A stretch of DNA of 64,000 bases from Rhodococcus sp. SGAir0479 (GTDB lineage: Bacteria; Actinomycetota; Actinomycetes; Mycobacteriales; Mycobacteriaceae), in assembly GCF_005484805.1 (NCBI RefSeq), contig NZ_CP039432.1, forward strand, positions 3,472,001 through 3,536,000. Direction: 5' to 3'. The notes under the pieces were generated by a model. It worked only from the letters and a program-made list of their open reading frames with translations. It searched no databases and was not told where the DNA came from. The translations under genes and the position numbers were made by a program. Positions 55,039 to 62,790 of the stretch are shown in pieces (within the stretch, counting starts at the first letter, position 1; every line of letters begins with the position of its first letter).

Positions 55039-56787
55039 CTACCGCAGAAAGCGACCGGCAGCATCCAACGCCGGACCCGAACTATCCGCTCCCGCAACGA
55101 AAACCGCGAAAGCGAGGTCGCCGTCGATGCCCACGAACCACCCGTGTGAGCCGGTCCCCACACCGTACTCCGCGGTACCGGTCTTGCCTTCGAGGTTGGG
55201 CAGATCGGCGAGAATCCGCGCGGTACCGCCCGTTACCGTCTCCCGCATCATGGCGCGGAGGTCGGCGTCGACGGTCGCCGGCACGGCATCGACGGCGCGG
55301 TCGGAGGTGGCGGGTCGGCCGGCGATCATCATCGGAGCCGGCGTCGATCCGTGCGCGATGGACGCCGCTACCAGCGCCATTCCGAACGGGGACGCGGTCA
55401 CCTCCCCCTGCCCGATGGCCGACTCGACGCGCTGAGCGGGCGAGTCCGCGGACGGTACCGATCCGGTCACGGTCGTGAGGCCGGGGGTCACGTAGTCGAG
55501 ACCCAGACCGAACTGGAGCGCGGCCTGCTGCAACGCGTCGGCCGGCAGCGAGACGGCCAGCCGCGCCATCGTGGTGTTGCACGATCGGGCGAACGCGGTG
55601 TGCAGCGGTACCTGCCCCAGGTCGAAGTTGTCGTCGTTGGGGATCTGCCGGCCCTCCACGTTCTCGGTCCCCGGGCACGGCAGCACGGTGTCGGGGGTGA
55701 CGGTGCCCGCCTGCAACGCCGCCGACGTGGTGACGGTCTTGAACGTCGACCCGGGCGGGTACAGGCCGGTGAGGGCGACCGCGCCCTGCGCATCGGCCGG
55801 CGCGTTCTGGGCGACGGCGAGCACCGCCCCGGTCGAAGGTCGCAGCGCGACGATCGCCGCGGGCTGCGGGAGGCTCCCGAGCGCCCCCTCGGCCGCGGTC
55901 TGCAACCGCAGGTCCAGCGTGGTGTCGATGTCCGGCGCCGGGGTACCGTCCTGGCCCGCGAGTCGCGCGGTGGCGCCGCCGGGGCGCACGAGTTGCACCG
56001 CCCAGCCCGCCGACGCGTCCTCGCCCTGCTGCCACACGGTCGCCAGATCCGCGAACACCGGCGACGACAGCGCCTTGTCCACCGTCAGCAGCCGGGTCTG
56101 GTCCACCAGGTCCACTCCCGGAATCGCCGCAAGCGCCGATCGGACGGGCGCGACGTCGGAATCGCGCAGGGTGACGGCCGTGACCGGTGTGCCGTCGGAC
56201 TTCGCGAGGTCACTGCGCAGGGAGTCGGCGGAGATCGTCGGGACCACGGGGGCGAGCAGCGGCGCCACCGCCGCCGGATCGGCGGTCGGTTGCAGATTCA
56301 CCAGCGTCACGACCTGCCGGGTCAGCAGCGGCTGTCCGTCGGCCGCCCGCACCTGCGCCGGCCGGGGCGCCGTCGGCGTGTACCGGACGGTCGAGTCCGC
56401 GTCGAGGCCCGGCGCCAGGATCGCCGGATCCCACGACACCCGCCCCGCACCGTCCGCCGAGACGACCGTGCCCTCGGTGGAGTACTGCCACCGCTTGCCG
56501 TCCCCGAGGTCCCAGTCGGCCGAGAGCGTGAAGGAGTCACCGCCCCGCGCGACGGTGAAGTCGTGCTGCTGCGCGTCCACCCCGTCGAACAGTGCCCCGA
56601 TCGCGGCGGACGCCGCGGCCGGATCCGTCGTCAGCTCCGCGGCCGCAGCGACGTCGCCGCTCGCGAGGGCGTCGGCGAAGCGCTGCTCCGGGGACGGGTC
56701 GTCGCCGCCGCACCCGGCCAGCACGAGGGCCGAGGCGGCGACGACGGCGGTCAGCGGCGATCGGGCGAGGACACGCGGGGCAGCCAT
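55039..56787 (-). CDS. Penicillin-binding lipoprotein, active transpeptidase
   Basis: 582 residues from the ATG at 56787. Lipobox LVLAGC (Cys about 21). MecA_N-like and dimer domains, then a transpeptidase with all motifs: SxxK GSTFKTVTTSAAL (about residue 353), SxN RSCNTTMARLA, and KTG LEGKTGTAEYGVG. Length and domain order match the mycobacterial class B PBP lipoprotein Rv2864c and MecA-type PBPs. It cross-links peptidoglycan outside the membrane and is a beta-lactam target. It lies upstream of, and in the same direction as, the dead paralogue (133 nt gap). Confidence 0.9.
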   Translation of the reverse strand: MAAPRVLARSPLTAVVAASALVLAGCGGDDPSPEQRFADALASGDVAAAAELTTDPAAASAAIGALFDGVDAQQHDFTVARGGDSFTLSADWDLGDGKRWQYSTEGTVVSADGAGRVSWDPAILAPGLDADSTVRYTPTAPRPAQVRAADGQPLLTRQVVTLVNLQPTADPAAVAPLLAPVVPTISADSLRSDLAKSDGTPVTAVTLRDSDVAPVRSALAAIPGVDLVDQTRLLTVDKALSSPVFADLATVWQQGEDASAGWAVQLVRPGGATARLAGQDGTPAPDIDTTLDLRLQTAAEGALGSLPQPAAIVALRPSTGAVLAVAQNAPADAQGAVALTGLYPPGSTFKTVTTSAALQAGTVTPDTVLPCPGTENVEGRQIPNDDNFDLGQVPLHTAFARSCNTTMARLAVSLPADALQQAALQFGLGLDYVTPGLTTVTGSVPSADSPAQRVESAIGQGEVTASPFGMALVAASIAHGSTPAPMMIAGRPATSDRAVDAVPATVDADLRAMMRETVTGGTARILADLPNLEGKTGTAEYGVGTGSHGWFVGIDGDLAFAVFVAGADSSGPALDAAGRFLR

Positions 56788-56840
56788 GCCCCGATGATGC
56801 CCGACCGCCGCCGGTCGACCGGCGGCGCCGCGCCCGGCGA

Positions 56841-57869
56841 TCAGCTGATCGCCGGAAGCCGGACGACCTGTCCCGCGTAGGCCAGGCCGGCACCGAAGCC
56901 GAGCAGCAGTGCGGTGTCGCCGGGCCGGGCGCCGCCCGACCGCAGCAGCTGTTCCATCGCCATGGGGATCGACGCCGCGCTGGTGTTGCCGGTCTCGACG
57001 ATGTCGCGGGCCACCGCGACGGTGTCGGGCAGCCCGAGGGTCCGGACCAGCGCGTCGGTGATGCGGCTGTTGGCCTGGTGCGGCACGAAGGCGTCGAGGT
57101 CGTCGGCGGTGACGCCGGCCTTGCCCAGCGCATCCCGGCACGCCTTCTCCAGGAACGTCACGGCCCAGCGGAACACGGCCTGCCCGTTCATCCGGATGTA
57201 CGGCCGCTCCGCCTCCGCGCCCTTCTCCGCCACCTCGGCGAAGTACTGGGCGAAGTCCTTGTCCTGCTTGATCGCCGCGGTCTGGCTGCCGTCCGAACCC
57301 CACGCGACCGGGCCGATGCCCTCCGCCTCGGCGGGTCCCACCACAACCGCGCCGGCACCGTCGGCGAAGATGAACGCGCAGGTCCGATCGGACGTGTCGA
57401 GGAGATCGGACAGCCGCTCGACGCCGATCACCAGCACGTGCCGCGCCTGTCCGGCACGGACGAGGCTCGCGGCGTTGCCGAGCGCGTAGCAGAAGCCCGC
57501 GCAGCCGGCGGAGATGTCGTAGGCGGCAGTGTCGTGCATGCCCAGTTCGGTGGCCACCACGGCGCCGGCGGACGGCCCCAGCACCATCTGCGAGGACGTG
57601 GCCAGCACGACGGCGTCGATCTGGTCCGCCGCGACGCCGGCGGCGGTGAGCGCGTCACGGGACGCCGCGACACTCATCCCGACGATGGTCTCGTCCGCCT
57701 CGGCCCAACCGCGGGACGTGATCCCGGACCGGGTGCGGATCCACTCGTCGGACGAGTCGATCCGGTCGACGATCTCCGCGTTCGGCACGACCCGTCGGGG
57801 CCGGTACACGCCGAGACCCAGCAGGGCGGCGTGGGCGACGGGACTGGCAGTGGCAATGGTGGCTGGCAC
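56841..57869 (-). CDS. Beta-ketoacyl-ACP synthase III-like (FabH-type)
   Basis: 342 residues from the GTG at 57869 (GAGAGGATGCC upstream). KAS III family: active-site Cys in YDISAGCAGFCYAL (about residue 121), His in VPHQANSRI (about 266), and Asn in VETGNTSAASIPMAM (about 296). FabH starts fatty acid synthesis by condensing an acyl-CoA with malonyl-ACP. In actinobacteria other KAS III enzymes start polyketides or make alkenes/other lipids, and the divergent TetR with two tandem-like operators implies that this one is inducible, which a housekeeping FabH is not. The exact substrate is unknown. Confidence 0.85.
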   Translation of the reverse strand: MPATIATASPVAHAALLGLGVYRPRRVVPNAEIVDRIDSSDEWIRTRSGITSRGWAEADETIVGMSVAASRDALTAAGVAADQIDAVVLATSSQMVLGPSAGAVVATELGMHDTAAYDISAGCAGFCYALGNAASLVRAGQARHVLVIGVERLSDLLDTSDRTCAFIFADGAGAVVVGPAEAEGIGPVAWGSDGSQTAAIKQDKDFAQYFAEVAEKGAEAERPYIRMNGQAVFRWAVTFLEKACRDALGKAGVTADDLDAFVPHQANSRITDALVRTLGLPDTVAVARDIVETGNTSAASIPMAMEQLLRSGGARPGDTALLLGFGAGLAYAGQVVRLPAIS

Positions 57870-57884
57870 GGCATCCTCTCCATG

Positions 57885-57900
57885 TGTACCGATCGGTTCA
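57885..57900. promoter_or_regulatory. TetR operator, proximal to fabH (imperfect)
   Basis: TGTACCGATCGGTTCA is a 16-bp inverted repeat with one mismatched pair. It is 15 nt from the FabH-like start. Confidence 0.6.
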
Positions 57901-57918
57901 CATACCCTCGATCTAACA

Positions 57919-57934
57919 TGAACCGATCGGTTCA
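57919..57934. promoter_or_regulatory. TetR operator, proximal to tetR (perfect)
   Basis: TGAACCGATCGGTTCA is a perfect 16-bp palindrome 22 nt before the TetR start. With the site at 57885-57900 it is spaced 34 bp centre to centre, about three helical turns, so two dimers could bind on one face. Confidence 0.7.
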
Positions 57935-57955
57935 GACAAGCCCGGGAGGAGTCCG

Positions 57956-58540
57956 ATGACCGCGCCACGACCGCGAGCTCGGCTGCTCACGAGCACGATC
58001 GCCGCCGTACAGGAGTACGGGGTGCACGCCGCCGGACTCACCGAGTTGCTCAAACGCAGCAACGCGTCGCGCAATTCGCTCTATCAACACTTCCCGGAGG
58101 GCAAGGGGCAACTCGTCGAGACGGCGGCGCGCATCGTCGCCCGCGTGGTGCACTCGCACATCGCGGCGGTGGCGGACAAACTCGAGGGCACGCCGTCGGT
58201 GTCGCAGTGGCTGGACGAGCTGTTCGCCTTCTGGCTCGACCCGCTCGAGTCCAGCGAGTACCGCCTCGGCTCGTTCATGATGGCGGCTGCGCTGGACGAG
58301 GCCGATCCGGCGCTGCAGGCCGCCGCCGGCCAGGCGTTCGAGGAGTGGACCACCCGACTCGCGGCGGGGCTGGCGGCGGCCGGCATCGAGCCCGGCGCCG
58401 CGCGCTCGACCGCCGGGGTCCTGCTGTCGGTGGTGGAGGGCGCCATCGTGCAGAGCCGCGCCCTCGAGTCGAGCCGGCCGTTCGCCGACGCGCACGACCA
58501 GCTCCGGATCCTGCTCGAGCACCATCTCGCCCGGCGCTGA
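57956..58540 (+). CDS. TetR/AcrR regulator (YxaF/LmrA-like), divergent from fabH
   Basis: 194 residues with a good GGGAGGAG Shine-Dalgarno. DNA-binding: LLTSTIAAVQEYGVHAAGLTELLKRSNASRNSLYQHFPEGKGQLVETA (about 10-57) with recognition helix ASRNSLYQHFP, typical of the YxaF/LmrA group (C-terminal pattern with AWLDELFAFW and GCAI-like VEGAIVQSRAL). Shares the operator pair with the FabH-like gene. The start at 57956 is 22 nt from the perfect palindrome, so it should repress both genes. Confidence 0.88.
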   Translation: MTAPRPRARLLTSTIAAVQEYGVHAAGLTELLKRSNASRNSLYQHFPEGKGQLVETAARIVARVVHSHIAAVADKLEGTPSVSQWLDELFAFWLDPLESSEYRLGSFMMAAALDEADPALQAAAGQAFEEWTTRLAAGLAAAGIEPGAARSTAGVLLSVVEGAIVQSRALESSRPFADAHDQLRILLEHHLARR

Positions 58541-58621
58541 CCGCCCCTTCCACTCCAAGCTGAGGGCCCCGCCCCGCAACCGAACCGACCGGCACCGCGG
58601 TGGTGCCCGGCCGCCGACGGA

Positions 58622-58636
58622 GTAATCATGTAATCA
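58622..58636 (+). promoter_or_regulatory. Direct repeat upstream of hypothetical gene
   Basis: GTAATCA at 58622-58628 and again at 58630-58636 with 8-nt period, in a locally AT-rich spot about 30 nt before the start of the next gene. The function is unknown; an activator or repressor site or a -35/-10 overlap is possible. The rest of 58541-58666 shows no gene. Confidence 0.35.
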
Positions 58637-58666
58637 GTGCAAGAGATCGACCCGAGGAGGACGATC

Positions 58667-59221
58667 ATGAGAAGAGCACATGGTTTCGGACGCCCCGGCG
58701 GATGGCAGCAGGCCGACGCCCCGGACGCCTCGGACGCGGCGGACTGGTTCGCCGGCAGACTCCCCGACGACTGGTTCACCGGTCCCGCGACCGTCGAGGT
58801 GGACCGCGAGGAGATCGTCGTGACAGGCGAACTGCCGTCCGTCGAGGCCGGCGAGGGCGAGAGTTCCGAGGCGGCCGCGGCCGGCCGCGTCGCCCGGTTC
58901 CGCGAATCCACGCGGGCCGAGCGCATGCAGATCGCCGACGAGGCCGAGGCCCGATACGGCCGAAAGGTCGCGTGGGCGGTCCGGATCGGTGACCGACGAA
59001 TCCTGTTCACGCATTTGGCAGTTCCGGTGATGACGCGCCTACGCCAACCCGAGCGCAAGGTACTCGACACCCTCGTCGACGCCGGGGTGGCCCGGTCGCG
59101 CGCCGATGCCCTCGCGTGGACGGTGAAACTCGCCGGGCAACATGCCGAGGAGTGGCTCGCCGAACTGCGCGAGGCGATGCGCAAGGTCGACGACCTCCGG
59201 ACGGAGGGCCCCCGCCTGTAA
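58667..59221 (+). CDS. Conserved hypothetical cytoplasmic protein
   Basis: 184 residues from the ATG at 58667 (GAGGAGG upstream). Residues 1-80 are acidic and low-complexity with FAGRLPDDWFTGPATVEVDREEIVVTGELP, a small beta motif. Residues about 85-180 are helical and charged: RVARFRESTRAERMQIADEAEARYGRKVAWAVRIGDRRILFTHLAVPVMTRLRQPERKVLDTLVDAGVARSRADALAWTVKLAGQHAEEWLAELREAM. I do not recognise it; the helical part with an ARSRADALAW segment has a ribbon-helix-helix-like look. It ends at a shared hairpin with the carbonic anhydrase gene. Confidence 0.7.
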   Translation: MRRAHGFGRPGGWQQADAPDASDAADWFAGRLPDDWFTGPATVEVDREEIVVTGELPSVEAGEGESSEAAAAGRVARFRESTRAERMQIADEAEARYGRKVAWAVRIGDRRILFTHLAVPVMTRLRQPERKVLDTLVDAGVARSRADALAWTVKLAGQHAEEWLAELREAMRKVDDLRTEGPRL

Positions 59222-59227
59222 CGCCTC

Positions 59228-59276
59228 CGGGCGGTTGCTGCGGCATCGGCCGAGTGGCGACCGCAGCAACCGCCCG
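59228..59276. terminator. Bidirectional hairpin, hypothetical gene / carbonic anhydrase
   Basis: A 16-bp perfect stem (59228-59243 with 59261-59276) around a 17-nt loop, core GGGCGGTTGCTGCGG. It lies exactly between two convergent stops. Confidence 0.75.
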
Positions 59277-59277
59277 C

Positions 59278-59772
59278 TCACTCGAGCGTGACCTCGTTCA
59301 GCTTGCCGGTGGCCACGTCGAACACGAAGCCGCGCAACGATTCCGTGAGCGTGACGAACGGGCTCGCCGCGACCCGGCGCAGCGACTGCCGGACGTCGTC
59401 GTCGACGTCGGGGAAGGCCTCGGCGGACCACGCCGGTTTGATACCGGTCTCGTCCTGGATGGCGCGCTTGAACTCGTCGTCGGTGAACGTGAGCATCCCG
59501 CAGTCGGTGTGGTGGATGAGGATGATCTCGCGGGTGCCGAGCAGGCGCTGGCTGATCGCGAGGGACCGGATCTCGTCGTCGGTGACGACGCCGCCCGCGT
59601 TGCGGATGACGTGCGCCTCCCCCTCCGCGAGGCCGAGGATCCGATAGACGTCCAACCGTGCGTCCATGCACGCGACCACGGCGACGTGCTTGCTCGGCGG
59701 CAGTGGCAACGGGCCGGAGAAGGATTCGGCGTAGCGCTTGTTGTTCTCGAGGTATTCGTCGGTGACCGTCAT
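59278..59772 (-). CDS. Beta-carbonic anhydrase
   Basis: 164 residues from the ATG at 59772 (GGGAGA upstream). It reversibly hydrates CO2 to bicarbonate. Zinc ligands: Cys and Asp in VVACMDARLDVYR (about residues 35-38), His and Cys in IHHTDCGMLTF (about 88-92). Type: a short (plant-type-clade) beta-class enzyme, as in mycobacterial Rv1284-like. It could provide bicarbonate for PEP carboxykinase/carboxylases. It is divergent from the ABC-F gene; three palindromes lie in the shared 259-nt gap. Confidence 0.92.
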   Translation of the reverse strand: MTVTDEYLENNKRYAESFSGPLPLPPSKHVAVVACMDARLDVYRILGLAEGEAHVIRNAGGVVTDDEIRSLAISQRLLGTREIILIHHTDCGMLTFTDDEFKRAIQDETGIKPAWSAEAFPDVDDDVRQSLRRVAASPFVTLTESLRGFVFDVATGKLNEVTLE

Positions 59773-59828
59773 CGGCGTCTCCCGGTTCGAGTGGCCAGTA
59801 CCCACATGTACGCCCCATGATCGTCGGA

Positions 59829-59874
59829 CGCGTCCGGACGCGGAACCCTTCCGCTCGAGCGGAGCGGAATTCCG
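59829..59874. promoter_or_regulatory. Three consecutive perfect palindromes upstream of ABC-F
   Basis: 59829-59842 (CGCGTCCGGACGCG), 59850-59863 (TCCGCTCGAGCGGA) and 59865-59874 (CGGAATTCCG) are all perfect, packed within 46 nt. The region 59773-60031 has no recognisable gene. They could be operators for carbonic anhydrase or ABC-F, or a structured leader. Confidence 0.4.
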
Positions 59875-60031
59875 GTTGCGTGCGGTGTGGAACCGGTCGT
59901 ACCGTGTTCGACGTCCGTTGTCCCCGAGGATCGGAGAGGCCGTTGCTCCTGTCGAGGTGAATCCGCGCCCCTGCGCGACGAGTGCATTGTGCGCCCGTCT
60001 GCGCGACGCATCTCATCTCCGGGAGTTACCC

Positions 60032-61630
60032 ATGGCCCAATCCCCCACGTCCGTCTCGCTGTCCGACGTCACCTTCGTCTGGCCGGACGGTTCACCGGTC
60101 GTCGCCGAACTCGACGCCGTGATCGGCGTCGGCCGCACCGGTCTGGTCGGACTCAACGGCACCGGCAAATCCACCCTTCTGAAGTTGGTCGCGGGCGAAC
60201 TGCAGCCCACGAGCGGTTCCGTCACCGCCCGCGGCGTGGTCGCGTATCTGCCCCAAGACCTCACGCTCGATTCGAGTGTCCGCGTCGACACCGTCCTCGG
60301 GATCGCCCACATCCGCCGCGCGCTCGCCCGCATCGAGTCCGGCACCGGGACGGACGCCGATTTCGACACGGTCGGCGCCGCGTGGGACATCGAGGAGCGT
60401 GCGGTCTCGACGCTCCACCGACTGGGCCTGCGGCGCATCGTCTCCGGGGCGGCCGACCTCGACCGCTCGGTGGGCGAATTGTCCGGTGGCGAAACAACTC
60501 TGCTGGGCCTCACGGCGCAGTTGCTGCGCGACCCGGACGTCCTGCTGCTCGACGAGCCGACGAACAACCTCGACAGCGACAGCAGGGCACTGCTCGCGGC
60601 CGCGATCCGGCAGTTCGCCGGCACGGTCGTGGTCGTCAGCCACGACCGCGACCTGCTCGAGTCGATGGATGCGATCGCCGAGCTGCGCGACGGTCGCCTG
60701 CGGACGTTCACCGGCACCTTCACCACCTACCGCAACGCGATCGAGGCCGAACAGGAGGCCGCGCGGGCCGCCGTCCGCGACGCCCGCAGCGACATCCGCA
60801 AGCAGAGCCGCGAGCTCGTCGAGGCGCGGATCAAGCTCGACCGCCGGGCCCGGTACGGCCGAAAGATGCAGGAGAACAAGCGCGAACCCAAGATCGTCAT
60901 GGGCATGCGCAAGCGCGCCGCCGAGGAGTCGGCGGGCAAGCTGCGCGGCAACCACATCGAAAAGCTCGACGACGCGAAGCAGACGCTGTCGCAGGCGCAG
61001 GAGTCGGTGCGCGACGACCGCGAGATCCGCGTCGACCTCCCCGACACCGCGGTGTTCCCGGGCCAGCAGGTGATCGTGCTGCCCGAGACCCGGTTGCGCA
61101 GCGGCCAGACGGTCGAGCTCACCGCGACCGGGCCGGAACGGATCGCGCTGATCGGGCGCAACGGCATCGGCAAGACGACCCTGCTCGACGAGATCGTCCG
61201 CCGCGGCGCGAAGGTCCCGTTCGCACTGCTACCGCAGCGACTCGACATCTTCGACGACACGACATCGGTGGCAGCGAACGTCGCGGCGGCGGCGCCGCAC
61301 GCGTCTGCCGAACAGATTCGAGCCGGGTTGGCACGCTTCCTGTTCCGCGGCAGCGAGGCGGACGCTCCGGTGTCGGAATTGTCGGGCGGCGAGCGACTGC
61401 GCGCGGCGCTGGCCATGCTCCTGGCCGCCGACCCGCCACCGAGGCTGCTCATGCTCGACGAGCCCACCAACAATCTCGACCTGCCGAGCCTCGATCATCT
61501 GGTGCAGGCGCTGCGAGGATTTCGTGGTGCATTGATCGTCGTCAGTCACGACGAACGTTTCCTCGACGACATCGGGGTCACCCGACGACTGGTCGTCGAC
61601 GAGAAGGGCCTGCGCGACGGCGACGACTGA
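60032..61630 (+). CDS. ABC-F family ATPase
   Basis: 532 residues from the ATG at 60032 (CCGGGAG upstream); frame open earlier without homology. Two fused ATPase domains without membrane helices. Domain 1: GLNGTGKSTLLKL, LSGGETTLL, LLLDEPTNNLD; domain 2: GRNGIGKTTLLDE, LSGGERLRAALAM, LMLDEPTNNLD; both end in SHDRD/SHDER H-switches. A charged linker (about 245-325) with coiled-coil is the P-site tRNA interaction motif. ABC-F proteins act on stalled ribosomes; some protect from macrolides, lincosamides or pleuromutilins. The subclass is not clear; the long untranslated region might regulate it. Confidence 0.9.
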   Translation: MAQSPTSVSLSDVTFVWPDGSPVVAELDAVIGVGRTGLVGLNGTGKSTLLKLVAGELQPTSGSVTARGVVAYLPQDLTLDSSVRVDTVLGIAHIRRALARIESGTGTDADFDTVGAAWDIEERAVSTLHRLGLRRIVSGAADLDRSVGELSGGETTLLGLTAQLLRDPDVLLLDEPTNNLDSDSRALLAAAIRQFAGTVVVVSHDRDLLESMDAIAELRDGRLRTFTGTFTTYRNAIEAEQEAARAAVRDARSDIRKQSRELVEARIKLDRRARYGRKMQENKREPKIVMGMRKRAAEESAGKLRGNHIEKLDDAKQTLSQAQESVRDDREIRVDLPDTAVFPGQQVIVLPETRLRSGQTVELTATGPERIALIGRNGIGKTTLLDEIVRRGAKVPFALLPQRLDIFDDTTSVAANVAAAAPHASAEQIRAGLARFLFRGSEADAPVSELSGGERLRAALAMLLAADPPPRLLMLDEPTNNLDLPSLDHLVQALRGFRGALIVVSHDERFLDDIGVTRRLVVDEKGLRDGDD

Positions 61631-61682
61631 CGCCGACCCGGACCGATCCGGAAAGGCTGTTCAGCTGTTCACATATCCCGAT

Positions 61683-61722
61683 AGACTGGCCTCCACGATT
61701 CCCCCGGCCCCGGGAGGCCAGT
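61683..61722 (+). promoter_or_regulatory. Shine-Dalgarno-sequestering hairpin before cbiM
   Basis: CTGGCCTCC at 61686-61694 pairs perfectly over 9 bp with 61713-61721, which includes GGGAGG, the Shine-Dalgarno for the GTG at 61723. TAGACT (61683-61688) could be a -10 box, so the arm would be at the RNA 5' end. No cobalamin riboswitch was recognised. Confidence 0.5.
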
Positions 61723-62445
61723 GTGGCTGTCGAGATCAACGAGACCGACGTCGTCGCAATGCACATGAGCGACGGCATCATCGACGCCCCCACGTCGGCG
61801 CTGTTCTGGGTCGTCGCCGTCGTGGGTGTCGCGGTCGCGATCTGGCGCGCACGCACCGAGCTCGACGAACGCACCGCACCGATGGCCGGGCTGGTGGCGG
61901 CCTTCGTCTTCGCGGTGCAGATGATCAACTTCCCGGTCCTGCCGGGCGTCAGCGGCCACCTCCTCGGCGGGGGTCTGGCCGCGATCCTCGTCGGTCCGTA
62001 CACCGGGGCGCTGTGCATCGCGATCGTGCTGACCGTCCAGTCGTTGTTGTTCGCGGACGGCGGCCTCACCGCGCTGGGCGCGAACATCACCAACATGGCG
62101 CTCGTCGGCACGGCCGCCGGTTACGCGGTCGCCGTCGCGTTGCGACCGTTGCTCGTCCGCCGCGGCGACGGCGGCATCGGGGTGCTGTCCTTCGTCTCGG
62201 CTTGGTGTGCAACGGTTCTGGCGGCGTCGATGTTCGTGGTGGAGTATGCGGTCGGCGGGGCCGCCGTCACGTCGCTGTCCACCGTCGCCGCCTACCTGTT
62301 CGGTACGCACGCGCTCATCGGCGTCGGGGAGGGCATCATCACCGCCTTCACCGTGGTCGCGGTCGCGCGGGCGCGACCCGACCTGGTGTACCTCCTGCGG
62401 GCGCGGGCCGCGGCCGCCCACCGGGCGGGGGCGGCCGCGCCGTGA
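61723..62445 (+). CDS. cbiM: ECF cobalt/nickel transporter substrate-specificity protein
   Basis: 240 residues from the GTG at 61723, which has GGGAGG 6 nt upstream; an ATG at 61759 gives MHMSDGIIDAP and is the better homology start. CbiM takes up Co(II) (or Ni(II)); its conserved N-terminal Met-His-x-x-Asp-Gly binds metal through the amine and His2. Here MHMSDG matches if the ATG is used; the GTG start would bury His. Six helices (ALFWVVAVVGVAVAIW, MAGLVAAFVFAVQMINFPVLPGVSGHLLGGGLAAILVGPYTGALC, FADGGLTALGANITNMALVG, ...) carry the HLLGG and GxN motifs. Start choice decides function. Confidence 0.88.
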   Translation: MAVEINETDVVAMHMSDGIIDAPTSALFWVVAVVGVAVAIWRARTELDERTAPMAGLVAAFVFAVQMINFPVLPGVSGHLLGGGLAAILVGPYTGALCIAIVLTVQSLLFADGGLTALGANITNMALVGTAAGYAVAVALRPLLVRRGDGGIGVLSFVSAWCATVLAASMFVVEYAVGGAAVTSLSTVAAYLFGTHALIGVGEGIITAFTVVAVARARPDLVYLLRARAAAAHRAGAAAP

Positions 62446-62789
62446 CCGCTCCACGGAGAGGGTCCCGGTTCCTGGTGGGCTTCGCCGTCGTCGCGTTGCT
62501 GGTCGCGGGGGTGCTGTCGTACTTCGCCAGCTCGAGCCCCGACGGGCTCGATGCCACCACGCAGCGCGGCTGCGAGGCGGTCGAGACCGACGGCGGCGAG
62601 CAACTCGAGGGCACCTGCATCGCGCAGGGCGCCACCGACCATCACCTGTCGTCGTCCCCGCTCGCCGGTTACGCGGTCCGCGGCGACTCCACCTTCACCG
62701 GCGTGGCCGGCGTGGTCGGGGTACTCGCGGTGCTGGCCGTGTCCGCGCTGCTGTTCCGGGTGCTGGCGCGTCGCCGCGGGGGTCCGTGA
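62442..62789 (+). CDS. PDGLE-domain (CbiN/NikN-like) membrane protein
   Basis: 115 residues from the GTG at 62442, overlapping cbiM by 4 nt. Helix 1 (FLVGFAVVALLVAGVLSYFAS) is followed by the SSPDGLDATTQRG motif (PDGL[ED]) and a second helix (GVAGVVGVLAVLAVSALLFRVL). The extracellular loop has two Cys (RGCEAVETDGGEQLEGTCIAQ). CbiN or NikN-type small subunits are required by CbiM-type transporters; a PDGLE module is the alternative form. It lies between cbiM and cbiQ and completes the ECF set. Confidence 0.8.
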   Translation: MTAPRRGSRFLVGFAVVALLVAGVLSYFASSSPDGLDATTQRGCEAVETDGGEQLEGTCIAQGATDHHLSSSPLAGYAVRGDSTFTGVAGVVGVLAVLAVSALLFRVLARRRGGP

Positions 62790-62790
62790 C

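Noticed and set aside
59887-61700. Extension of the cbiM frame through the ABC-F gene
   Set aside because: The long upstream frame is an alternative reading of the ABC-F gene; cbiM homology begins at MHMSDG.
61631-61722. Cobalamin riboswitch before cbiM
   Set aside because: The gap is only about 90 nt and no B12-box was seen; a simple hairpin over the ribosome site is all that is present.
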